64,000 nucleotides of DNA, taken from positions 44,613,793 to 44,677,792 of the forward strand of contig CM035808.1 of the NCBI GenBank assembly GCA_020466095.1, read 5' to 3'. The notes beneath the pieces were generated by a model that did no database searches, was not told the origin of the DNA, and saw only the letters and a list, made by a program, of their open reading frames with translations. Position numbers and translations under genes: made by a program. This DNA is from Chlorops oryzae (Eukaryota; Arthropoda; Insecta; Diptera; Chloropidae). This document shows positions 1 to 10,675 of the stretch, in pieces (the first letter of the stretch is position 1; each line of letters begins with the position of its first letter).

Positions 1-1242
1 AGACCTTGACCTCGGAATGCTGTACCAATGTCTGTTCTAAACACTGCCTACCTTCATTGTCATTATTTTCAATCCTCAATTCAAACACTTTATTGTTCCA
101 CAAAATTCAAAGCACTTAAATTGTCGATCTCTTTAATGGTCTTTTCTAACATATCTTTAGTAATATGTATCATATCCTTAAAGCAAGTACTTACATATCA
201 ACAAAATTCTATCCAACTACACAAACTAACAACATACATATATTGAGGTGGACAGCAGGGAAAAAAATATGAAAAACCTCTTTGAAAGGCCAAGTTTTGC
301 AAACAATCATAAACAACAATGTTGACTCTTCTGGCATCATCAACGAAGGACACTTGAAGTGTACCGTACACAACGGTAAAATGTTACTTCACCTCAGTAA
401 AAATAAAATTAAAGGCCAAAGGAAATATGGAGGTTTGGAGAAAGGAAAGGCATTGAGAAGCATCTACACAATGCTTGCAACAATGACGGATATGCGACTG
501 TAATTTATGTTATGTGCACTATGCTGCGGCAAATCCCAAAATAACTAAAATTTTCCAAAAGGCAGAGAACCGGTTTCGAAGGATCCAAGAGAAGAAGACA
601 GGCACACACATGCACACTTTTTCACAGCAATTCGCAAAACTCAAAAACATTCCAGCATCCTATTTTGACCCACTTTGCTCTTATTGACCAAAGGACATCA
701 TCGGTCGACCGAAAATGCAAGTTTTGAAACATAAACTAACAAAAAAAAAAAAGCTCTCTCCTGATTCACGCTTCACATAATGTAAAAGATGAGGGGCACT
801 GGGTTACGACAAAACAAAATTAAACATGACCATGATGAGAGCGAAATTTCGGCACATACGATACAGTTGAAAGCGGCACTGCTGTTGTCGTCGCCGCCGC
901 CACCTCTGTGTTCTGGCACAGCGAGTGACGAAAAGCTCCCAATGTGTATGCGCACACGTAACCCGTCGTAATACATATAACAACAGTAATGGCGAATGCA
1001 ACAACTATATAACAACACTGACAGCAAAATTGCCGTAACTTTAAAGTTACATATGAAGCAGATATAAAGTACCAAAGCACCTTGCACGGTGGCGAGGATT
1101 TATTGAAATTATTTTGATCAAAATATTTTTTTTTTTAATTTAACTTAAGAAAAAGGATTACAGTCCTTAAGAAAATGTGACGGTTTAGCTTTAAGCTGGT
1201 TTTCAAAGTTAAAAATAAATTCGAATTTACTCAAAATTGGCT
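1..1242. other. Intergenic DNA, no gene seen
   Basis: AT-rich sequence with only short, unstructured reading frames on both strands. No splice-supported exon, RNA gene or recognisable repeat was found. A run of A lies near 740-752. Confidence 0.5.
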
Positions 1243-1886
1243 CCACTGTTCAAATCTGCAATGCACAGTGGTTAGAATTTATTTCAATTTTGGAAAATGT
1301 TTTTTTTTTAAATCTTTAAAGCCTACCAACTACCAATTGAGGAAACCTTTGACTCAAAAACCTCTTTAGCCCTTTCACGCCTTGGTTTTATTTAACAAAT
1401 AAATCCATTTCGAACTCAAATTAAGCTGTTTCTTAAATAAAGCAAAAATAAATTTCTCTGCATGACTAACATAGAAATCCAGAATTCGTTCTTCAACTTT
1501 GGACCATAAGAACCCAGTATAGAATTTTTGCTTATATGCCAGTTTTATTGAATGTATTTTCCATTGGACATATGAACTTAATTTCTTCACGACAAATTTT
1601 TGTAGTTTTTGTGGACGTATTCTCGCAGTAGTCGCGAAAGGGCTAATATTCTTATCTATTTGAAAACCCAAAAAGCGAAAATAGATTCGACATAGCTCCG
1701 TCTTAGGCCCACTGTAAAAATCTGTGATGCACAGTGGCGAAAATGTATTTAAATTTTTTTTTTAATTTTAATGTTTTTAAAAGCTATAAGTTATCATATT
1801 AGGAAAGTTTTTGACGACTTAAGCTTTTAGGTAACCATTAAAAAAAAAAAACGATATTCAGCCCACTGTAAAAAGCTGTGATGCAC
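1243..1886. repeat. Three copies of a 29-nt imperfect hairpin motif
   Basis: The motif starts CCACTGT and ends ACAGTGG, with ATCTGTGATGC or a close variant between. It occurs at 1243-1271, 1709-1737 and, with the right arm lost, 1862-1886. The ends are complementary, so each full copy can fold into a short stem. The first two copies flank the small inverted-repeat element at 1366-1646. I do not recognise the family. Confidence 0.45.
1366..1646. mobile_element. piggyBac-like MITE (degenerate)
   Basis: The left end reads TTAGCCCTTTCACGCC and the reverse complement of the right end reads TTAGCCCTTTCGCGAC, giving a terminal inverted repeat that includes the 4-bp TTAR flank. piggyBac elements insert at TTAA and start with CCY. 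The same CCCTTTMAC end appears in the elements at 38.1-38.65 kb and 52.7 kb. No transposase is encoded, so this is a short non-autonomous copy. The TTAG/CTAA flanks are not a perfect TTAA duplication. Confidence 0.45.
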
Positions 1887-2940
1887 GTCATTTCAAAATT
1901 ACACGTAATACAGAACGGTCTCCATATGCACGTGACACACATAACTGAAGTAATGGCTAAGGCGAAGGGGAACGAAAGTATTGAGAGTTCAAGGGGGACC
2001 CGTTACAGCACCAGCATCCATCCATCCATCCATCCGTACACAAATATTGAGTCTGCCGAATGTCGACTTAAACTATAAACTATGCCCGTATGGACAGAGG
2101 AGGTTCATGTGGTGCTGGACTCATGTTAGACAACTGATATATACAATGTCGCAACGAGCAAACATATAGGTATGTATACATATGTGTAAGCACACACACG
2201 AGAGTGCAGCTATCTGCCTACATACATACATATGTATGTATATGGTGCGGCCCGAGCGCATCGTGTTAATGGTCGCCACTATTAATTAAATGCAATGTTG
2301 GCTTTTGTAATTTGCAGCGGTAATAATGCCCTAATGACCACTATCAAAATATGGTCGAAATAGTGAAAGGAATACGAAATTCGGCCCAGTCCGATGAAAA
2401 GGCATGCCATATATAGTATGTATAGTATGTAACATATGAACCTACAAACATACGAGCGCACATGGATGGTGAGCGCATCTCCAGTCTGTACTCTTCGGTG
2501 TTAGCATATGTGCTGTGCTGCTGCTCTGAACGTTAATTTGGGCTCGTAAAATGGCAAAAAAAAAAAAAAAAGAAAGAAAGAAAAAAATTAACATACAGGA
2601 ACATCAGATTTTACTTTATCCTTCAACATCTTCTTCAGCCGTCGACACAACAGCTTTTCGTTCGATCATTAGGAAGTGTGAAAGCTTTCCGAAAAATCAT
2701 TTCAAAATTTTCACAATTTTCCCCATTCGGGCAGCATGCATTGTGGGCGGGCATACATACGTTACTTTACTTCGGTTGTCTGGTCGGATCTGGGCGGTCT
2801 GTGTGGGAGGAGGATTCTGTGCTCATTGAAAAATCTCTGAAAATTTATCGCGCTTAAATATCTAAATAGTAAATAAGCTGCGCTACAGCGCGACATTGAG
2901 TAATTTAAGCTAATTTAGCAAAAGTATCAGTGTGCGCAAC
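1887..2940. other. Intergenic DNA with short microsatellites
   Basis: Contains a (CATC)n run near 2014-2035 and a TACATA/TATGTA palindromic microsatellite near 2215-2245. No gene-like structure was seen. Confidence 0.5.
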
Positions 2941-2977
2941 ATGCTGCTGCTGCTGCTACTGCTGCTGCTGCCGCTGT
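2941..2977 (+). repeat. (CTG)n microsatellite opening with ATG
   Basis: ATG is followed by CTG-type codons, giving an all-leucine frame that ends at CCGCTGTAAGTAG. The GTAAGT here would be an ideal splice donor, so a signal-peptide first exon is formally possible. No partner exon was found, and a plain trinucleotide repeat is the simpler reading. Confidence 0.4.
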
Positions 2978-3545
2978 AAGTAGCTGCGATGATATATTTT
3001 CATTAAATTCATTGAATTGAGCTCGGGAAGTGCGCGCTCTTCTGTTCTAAGGATGCTTGTTTGTCTTATCATTATAAGACGTGCAAAGTACGCAGGGGGT
3101 TTGGTGGAAGTGGGTGAGTGCTGGTGAGAAATATTTCGGTACCTGCTGAAATGAGATTTGCACTGACTTAATATAAACTGGCAATAATTTATTAACGCTC
3201 AAACAATGGGTGCACAGTGGGACAATCTAAGATAATAGTAATGACAGGAAATAAGAAGAGGATATTAAGCATAAACACTGAGGGAGCAAAGTCCTACGAT
3301 TTTCGTGCTAGAAGAGGAAATTACAAGAGAATAGAATGGCCACAGTCATTTGGTGCGAAAAGCGGACGCTTGCTTGATGGAAGTACAGGATAGACGAGGG
3401 GCAAGAAGTCGAATTTTCAAAATGTTGCAAACTTAATCTAGTAGAAATTCCTTCAAGATGGCCTGAAAACTGAACGTTTCTCACCATTTGGAATATTTTT
3501 TTCTAACTTTTCACCAGTGTTCGAAAATGGGTTACCAAGTACGAA
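2978..3545. other. Intergenic DNA, no gene seen
   Basis: No exon, RNA gene or classified repeat was recognised in this stretch. Confidence 0.45.
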
Positions 3546-3699
3546 CAGTGTACTCTCTGCTTTCGGACACTCCTTATAAGCTGACATCTCTCTTGAACGG
3601 ACACTTTTTGGGATTGCTTTACTATTTTTGCTTCTCAAATAGTTTCCCTCTTAAGCGGTCGTATTCTTCAAAGGTGTCCGCTTAAAAGAGAATACAGTG
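3546..3699. mobile_element. pogo-like MITE, copy 1
   Basis: The left end CAGTGTACTCTC and the reverse complement of the right end CACTGTATTCTC form an inverted repeat, followed on both sides by CGGACAC-type sequence. The interior shares long stretches with the element at 52348-52506, including CTCAAATAGTTTCC, CTCTTAAGCGG and GTGTCCGCTTAA. The TA target duplication is clear for the other copy but not here, so this copy's flanks have decayed. It is about 155 bp and non-coding. Confidence 0.5.
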
Positions 3700-6600
3700 G
3701 AAGCAGTTCTGCCAGTACTTTGGTCCACTTTTCTCTTAATGAATTTTCTTTTTCCTCCTCCAAAGAGAAAACCACTGAAAAACACGTGGAAAATGTAGAG
3801 CTAGTGTATGTGACAAATACAACAGCTAAATATACCGTATCCATCCTTTAAAAACCCTTGAATAAAATATTGAAATATATTCCTTAAAAATATTTAAACT
3901 CGCAGTAATAAGAAATGAACCCCACTGTTCAGCAACAAAAGTTGAAAGACAACTACTCGAACTGTGAATATTTAACAACAACAAAAAAATTCATGAAAAA
4001 TCGCAGTAATTTCTATCAGTAAAATTCTTTTCGAAATTCTTGTAGCTAAATTCGTAGCAATTTAAAATTTTTCATTCCAAGTCAATTGCGTACGTACTCT
4101 GTAATCGTCAAGTAAGAAAGCTAAAAAAAAAAAATAACAAGAGTTTCATCCTGAAACAACGAAAGAAAAGAACGAACGCAAGTGAAAAAGATGGAACGAA
4201 GTGTGAGAGTAAATAATGACACTTCCTTCAAAAACCCTAGCTGCACGTGCAATCGCATGGAACCCAAGGAAAATTTGGTGCCAATGTTGTGTCAAAGCGT
4301 GTCAACATTGTAGCGAATCGGTTGCAATAAGGCAAAGTACGCCAAAAAAAATATATAAAAAACATTTAAAAAAAAAATAGAACTAAAAGAGAAATCAGAA
4401 AAACCATCGAAGAATATTCATAGAAGGGAAAGAGGGAAAGATCAAAACCAATAAACGCATTCCTGGGAACGACGACGACGATGACGACGACGCGACTTCT
4501 GAACGGCAACCCAGCCAGCGAGCAAGGAAGCATGGAAGCAAGCCGCTGATGGAGCGGAGCGGAGCGGAGCGGAGCATAGCATGGCGCTTTGGCTTGCTAC
4601 AATTCAGCACTTGTCAAATGAAAGTCAGTTAACGCCGGCTGCTCAATGCTCGCAACTTCCTGCTGATGTAAGAGGCGCTTAAGACAACACTGTGGGCTCT
4701 GATAGCCGGGAACAACACAAGTTCGACACACAAGTTTCCTGCTGTTCATTGAAACGATATCGCATCCGTCAAAATGACAAGTGCGCCAAGGCATTTCGTT
4801 GCGTACCGAATGAAATATGCGAAAAAGGCTCTCCACGCCGTGTGCGCGAGGGGTGCGCGGAGGTGCGTCGTACTGCCATTGTCGGTATTCCCGCAAAAAG
4901 ACTGAAATGATAACGATTTTTTAACCTTAACGTTTCAAAGGTTGACATCGAATTTTCGCCCGTTCTTTACAATTTACAATTTTACGAAAGCGTAACTCTT
5001 TTTCGAGTGGATTTTTTTATATTTCCAAACACAGGAATTCTCCTCTTTACGTTGTGTGTCAGAGGTGCCTGGTATTTCACTCATACACACACACACACAC
5101 ACACGGTATGCGAACTCTTCTATATTCCTTTGAAATGACAGCGTTTCTTTAACAGCGATTTTAACGCCACATGAAAGCTACTAAATTGGAAAATTGACTA
5201 TTACTTTGCTTTCGCTGAGAAATGTTCGCATAAAGTGCTGAAGTGCTTTATCATTGAGGGAAATTTATTGATGGCAAACGGTGAAAATTGTGCAAAAAAT
5301 AAAATGAAATCAAAATCCATGTTAATCTTGGAGTAAAGCTTTAATTTTTTTTGTGAAATTTTTTTTTTTTTCTTCCTTCATTTTGATCATCATGAAAGGG
5401 TTGATGGTAAATGAAAGATTCATATGTTTTAAGGGGGGTGGGATGGTATGGTATTTGGATATAAAGTGTCTATTTTGCTTTATATATCTTTTTTGGCTGT
5501 TTTTCGAAGACTTTTTAACGGTGAAGGAGCAAGGCAGCCTTTTCGAGGTGAGAATTTTTTACAAATAGGATATTAATGGACAAAAAAATTATTTGAAAAA
5601 AGTTTTTCCCCAAAATGGAGGCCACAGTGAACGATCTATGGCTTTTGTGGTGGGAGGCATTAAACAATGGGCGCTGAAACGTCCGTAATAGAAATTTGAA
5701 GAGGAAAAACAGTTGGATTATGTTCTGAAAACAAATATTCTCTGCATGAAGTACTCTCAAGCTCTTTTTTCGTCATTTTCGTAGTACTTTTTTTTTAACC
5801 TTTTATTTAAAAAAAAAACCGTTTTCAGGTTACCCCAAACAATTTTTTTAAAAATAGTACTTTTCGAATTAAAAAGTGCATTATGGTATTTTTGCTGACT
5901 ATTTTTTTATGGAAAGATCCTTGTTCGACCTTTTTTGAATAAAATGACTAAGAACACTTCTCGAAATGTTAGAGGCTAGAAGTAAGGGAAGCCTGGTTCT
6001 AAATATTCCTGGGAATTTTTTCCAGTGGATTTGAAAAAAATCCTCCTGTTCTGTCATGATACAAGAAAACAAGATAGCGCCACTTCAGCCCGATAATGTC
6101 ACAAATACAAAATGAGAGCTTCGTTGTTGTTGTTTTGCATGTTAAGCCCAACGTCACAACTATACTTTAGCATGGGAAACAACAACAAAGCGAATGCTAC
6201 AAAATATCGGTACCCGAAATGGCGCTATTTTGCTCTCTTTGTATCATGGTTCTATGTATACGCGGAAGTGAATATAAAGAAGAACACTTCCTTTACTTCG
6301 GATCAAAAAACTTCTTTCATTTAGATTCGGGCTGCTTACTTTAAGAGAGGCTTAAGGTACTTCACAACTTTATTTTGGGACTTGTTGAAAAATTGAAGAA
6401 GTTCAAATTAAGAGAAAATTGATTTTTCGTCACGATTCGGATTTGCTTCAATAAAATTTGGATTCAATTTATATAAGCTCGTCTTCTCCGAATTTGCTTT
6501 GATTATTCCTTAACTGAATTTTAACTACGATCGCATGAAACTGGTCCCCTTAAAGGAAACATCTTTAAAAAAATTCTCCTTTCAGCTGATGAGTAATAAA

Positions 6601-8346
6601 ATTCTTCGAAGTCCCACACAGACGATCACAATTCCAGTTGCTCTCTCACATAATACATATTGACAATCAAATGCCCGCATTAATGAAGATAACACCAAAG
6701 GGGAACAAATTTTTTTGTTTTTTACAACATTATAAAGCAGCCGGACTTACTACTTAACTATTTAAGTATTTAGATTAATTTTAAGAGCCAAATGGTTTTA
6801 AAGAACATAAGGAAATTCAACTTAGAATTTGTGTAGCTACCGCAAAAGATAATCGCATTTCTTTCGAACTTATCTGAAAAGCTAATCCGTAATAATATTT
6901 CCATTAGGCATAGAAGTGATTATTATAGAACGAATTGACTCGCATCATTACAAAAAGGTGCTATAAAATACACAGGGAAAAATAAATTTTTTTGGATAAA
7001 AATAACTCTAAAATTCATGAAATCCGATTAGGATTGCTTGAAAATGTTGCTGGGAAGTATTGAAGACGCAACATGTTTACTATTGATCATTGCACGCTGT
7101 ATACGTTGAAGCAATATTTTTGTGCCATTGCTCTCAATCATGTCAAATAATCATCATTAGACTCTTGAAAAATAATAGAAGTCTTGCTTCGACTTCTGCT
7201 CAAGAAAAATTCAGCTCAACCTCCTCCCAAACACTCAAAAGAATTTGGAATTTAGGATTAAAGAATTTTTTTTCTGTGTAATGGCAACGGGAACACCTAT
7301 GCCAAGTTACCATGGCTAGAAGAAGAAAAAAACCCATTGATGATGACAAAACGCATTAACATTTTAACCAGAAACATAGGACTGCGACGGCGACGGCGAA
7401 CGCCAGTAAGACCTACTACATGCATAATACTATCTAAATTCAAGTTCAACGATGAGTGACAAATGCGTCTGATAAGCAAAACGAAGAAACGGCCATAGGC
7501 ATGTTCAGAGAGTAAGGCAACCGAAACCATATTGAAGCGGGAGCAGTCACCTTTCATCATGCCGAAGTTTAAGTAGGAAAAAATAAAAAATAATCGAAGA
7601 AAAGAAAAGAAAGACGATACAAAAAAAAAGAAAGGAATTAGAAGACCTTTTGCCGAAAAAAAAGGAAATTAATAGCAACTTTATATCAGCTGAAGTGGTG
7701 TGTGGTGTGGTGTGGTTTGGTGTGGCTTGCTTTAGTTTGGCTATAAAATTAACGAAAGGATCCGGGTCGATTGTGTGTCCAAGACACCTGCGTCGCTTAT
7801 TTAGTCATATGGAAGGGCTATTGCAAATGGAGTAGATATGCGATGGATGAGAGACGACGAGCTCGTCGACAACGGCAGTTATTATGATTGAGTGAAACTT
7901 AAGCCGAGACTTTTCCTCATTAGACAGCGTAGCACTCACTCCAATCGATTGTTGCCATTGTTCGCTCTGGCATTTAAGCAGTTGGAAAATTTTATTTATC
8001 CCAAATGAATTTTAAGAAAAAAAAAATATTTAATGAATTGCAGTAGTCGATTTCTGTGCAAGAGACGCCTTCATAAACATTAATTGTGTGTCAGGGCGCT
8101 AAGGAGGAGAGATTTGGAAAAATTAATTCCATCAGACTTCCTTAAATGATCATCAAGTGAAGGATAGGGAAGAAAGTTGCTTGAAATTTAATTTAATTAC
8201 TTCGGGGGTTATTTTTCTTATTTTACTTCATTTTATTCAGTCCGCAAATGAGCTTACAATTCAAACCTTGAAAAATTTCGGGTCAATTCGAATCTTAAAA
8301 TGAATTTGAATAATCACTTTTCCTCTGTTTGAGTCCTTAAGGGAGT
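3700..8346. other. Intergenic DNA, no gene seen
   Basis: A long AT-rich stretch with short open frames only. It holds a (CA)n microsatellite at 5083-5104, several poly-T/poly-A runs and a GTGTGGT-rich patch near 7696-7735. No supported coding exon, RNA gene or mobile-element boundary was found. Confidence 0.45.
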
Positions 8347-8689
8347 CAGGCACACAGCCAGAGGGATTGTTTCAGGGGTTCAGGTCCCCTAATCAACATT
8401 AATATTTTTATAGTGATAACTCACCATAATATTACCATGAGAAATGCAGATAGTCTTCAACTTATTCGCCTGCAAAATTGTCTTAAAGGCATTGAATTTA
8501 GGCTTTTCAAACGAATTACAAAAATATTTCTCTTTTAAGAGGGGGTATTTCGTATTCATTTCATTTCAAAATCAGTGCACGAAAATATCAATAAAAAGAG
8601 AGGAAAAAATCAATTCAAATGATATTTTGGTAATTTGGTGGTTTTGAGGGCGTATTTTCTGGGCCCTATGTTTTTATTTATTTAGCTTT

Positions 8690-9255
8690 ATATTTTCCAT
8701 TTGGTTTTAAATACTTATTATTTATTTATTATTTATTAATGACTTGTTTGTTTGTTTTTTTTATTGTTTTTATTTATATATTTTTTTTATTTTTGTTCTT
8801 GTTTAATTTTTGTATTTTTGTTATTTATTTAATTTTTGTTATATATTTATTTCATTTTTGTTATTTATTTATTTATTTTTTTTTTTGTAAAGTATTTTAT
8901 TTTTTTAATTTTTTTATGATATTTTTTTATTTTTTTATTTTATTTTTGTTATTTTGTAATTTTTTTATTTTATTTTTGTTATCTAATTATTTTTTTATTT
9001 TATTTTTGTTATCTATTAATTTTTTAGTTTTATATTTGTTATTTATTTTATTTTTATTTATTTATTTATTTTTTTTTGTTATTAATTTATTTTATTTTGG
9101 ATATTTTTTATTTTTTTATTTTATTTTTATTTTGTAGTTTTTTTGTTTTATTTTTGTTATCTATTTATTTTTTTATTTTATTTTTGTTATTTATTTTATT
9201 TTTGTTATTTATTTAATTTTTGTTATTTATTTAATTTTTGTTATATATTATATTA
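8690..9255. repeat. T-rich (TTTA/TTTTTGTTA)n array
   Basis: Nearly pure T/A/G low-complexity sequence with a drifting TTTATTTTTGTTA-type unit. Long open frames across it translate to Phe/Leu/Tyr/Ile runs and are artefacts of the repeat. Confidence 0.8.
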
Positions 9256-9480
9256 TGTCATACTTTATTTGTGGTATTGCCCAGGAAAAATAGGATTTTA
9301 TAACGTAGGTTCTTAATAACTATTTAAGTATATCTATCCATTCTTAGTTCTACGGCAACAGCCTAGGAAAGGGGGCTACCAATCAGTGATTTATTCAAGG
9401 AGCTATGGAGATATTATCAACTCGACAAAAATAAAAGATTTTGACCCTGGTGGAGGATTAAACATTAACTTTAAGCCATT

Positions 9481-9603
9481 TTAATAAGATCTCAGAGGCA
9501 TTCGGTTTGCAGATGAGCCAGAAAGAAATTCGTCCGTACCAAAGTCACCTTCTCTCGATTCATCATAGTAATCAGAGCGATCAGATCCATCAGAATGACA
9601 GAA
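9481..9603 (-). CDS. Alternative or additional 3' exon of the small secreted peptide candidate
   Basis: After an acceptor ending GATAAAG, a phase-0 open frame of 40 residues runs to TAA. It is acidic and Ser/Asp-rich (starts FCHSDGSDRSDYYDES, ends NRMPLRSY), with an ATTAAA at the stop. The phase matches exon 1 of the candidate gene directly, so exon 1 to this exon would give an 82-residue product. Which splice is used, if any, cannot be decided from sequence. Confidence 0.3.
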   Translation of the reverse strand, partial: FCHSDGSDRSDYYDESREGDFGTDEFLSGSSANRMPLRSY

Positions 9604-9639
9604 CTTTATCATAACAGAGATGAAATTTCATATTTTATT

Positions 9640-9949
9640 TTAGCACATTCCGAATATATCAAAGATACGCCCACGGATTATATAAACATCAGCCCCACAC
9701 AAATGATGTTGATGACTTCCAGGCCTCTCAGAAGGATAGATTTTAGTTTCAGTTTTCTGCAAATGAATCTGTTCGATATTTCGTTATTCGAAATATTCAA
9801 AAAATTTCATTTCAAGATCATACCTCAGAAAGTGGAATTAATTTCTTTCCAAGCACATCATTCCACTCAGGCTTAATCTCATCAAATTTCAAGGCATATG
9901 AAATCGAAAGGAGTGCCAGAAAGGCAAGGGAAACTGTGGAAATTTCCAT
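9640..9949 (-). CDS. Candidate small secreted peptide gene (two exons)
   Basis: The function is unknown. Exon 1 (9824-9949) encodes 42 residues: a start Met, a hydrophobic signal peptide (STVSLAFLALLSISYA) and a mature start LKFDEIKPEW. It ends at a GAG|GTATGA donor in phase 0. A 67-bp intron, typical of flies, ends TTTGCAG, and exon 2 (9640-9756) adds 38 residues in frame, including HHLCGADVY and a final FGMC, then TAA next to an AATAAA. The total is about 80 residues. A TATA box lies about 100 bp upstream of the ATG. An alternative last exon exists at 9481-9603. The gene sits between two matching T-rich arrays, so it may have been carried by a mobile element. I recognise no family; the LCG motif recalls an insulin B chain, but the cysteine spacing does not fit and no A chain follows. 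Confidence 0.45.
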
Positions 9950-10050
9950 AATTTCAAAAGTACGAACAATTTTTTTTTTTAAGCGAGCCCTTCGCCCTTT
10001 ATTAAAAAAACTGTGACACAAAACTAGAAGATTAAATGGATATGAAACAA

Positions 10051-10058
10051 CTTTTATA
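10051..10058 (-). promoter_or_regulatory. TATA box of the small secreted peptide candidate
   Basis: TATAAAAG on the minus strand, about 100 bp upstream of the ATG at 9949. A start of transcription near 10027 would give a short 5' leader. Confidence 0.4.
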
Positions 10059-10229
10059 GACTGATTGCTGCATTACTCGTTTGTACGAACAACATTCATA
10101 CATAAATACATATCAGTGTGATTAGGTCTCTCACGAGGTTAAACGGAAAAACTGAGAGAACACTAGCTGGCAATGCACTCAGTTCAAACAAGCTTTTCGA
10201 AATTTTGAATTAATTGAGTTTGGCTCTCA

Positions 10230-10640
10230 CTCTAATATTTATTTTTTTATTTTATTTTATTTTTGTTATTTATTTATTTTTTTTTTTGTTACTAATTTAT
10301 TTTAATTTTTTATATTTTATTTTTGATAATTTTTTTTTAAATTTTATTTTTGATAATTTTTTTTTAAATTTTATTTTTGTTATTTTTTTTTTATTTTTGT
10401 TATAGATTTACTTTTTTATTTTATTTTTGTTATTTATTTAATTTTTGTTGTTTTTTTATTTTTTTATTTTTTTATTTTTTTTATTTTACTTTTTATTTTA
10501 TTTTTTTATGTTACTTTTTTATTTTATTTTTAATTTTATTTTGTTTTAAATTTTATTTTTTATTTTATTTTATTTTTGTTATTTATTTTATTTTTGTTAT
10601 TTGTTTATTTTTTAATTATATTTTTTATTTAAATACTTTT
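10230..10640. repeat. T-rich (TTTATTTTTGTTA)n array, second block
   Basis: The same unit type as the 8690-9255 array. It ends in a non-repetitive AATATCCTGGCTGCTTGTCTG that resembles the ends of two other T-rich regions in the window. Confidence 0.8.
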
Positions 10641-10675
10641 TATCCCCCAAAAAAATATCCTGGCTGCTTGTCTGA

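Larger units (their letters stand above)
8347..10675. mobile_element. Candidate T-rich TIR element or composite, with two TTTATTTTTGTTA arrays
   Basis: The left boundary reads CAGGCACACAGCCAGAGGG. The reverse complement of the right boundary reads CAGACAAGCAGCCAGGATAT. The right end matches the right ends of the T-rich regions at 22.2-23.8 kb and 30.7-31.6 kb. Inside are two T-rich arrays at about 8690-9255 and 10230-10640, built from the same TTATTTTTGTTATTTA-type unit, separated by about 970 bp of ordinary sequence that holds a small gene candidate. No matching target duplication is visible. The unit could be one element with captured DNA or two adjacent elements. Confidence 0.35.

Noticed and set aside
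9640..9756. Insulin-like B chain in the small secreted candidate (HHLCGADVY...C)
   Set aside because: There are 17 residues between the cysteines instead of the usual 11, and no A chain follows.
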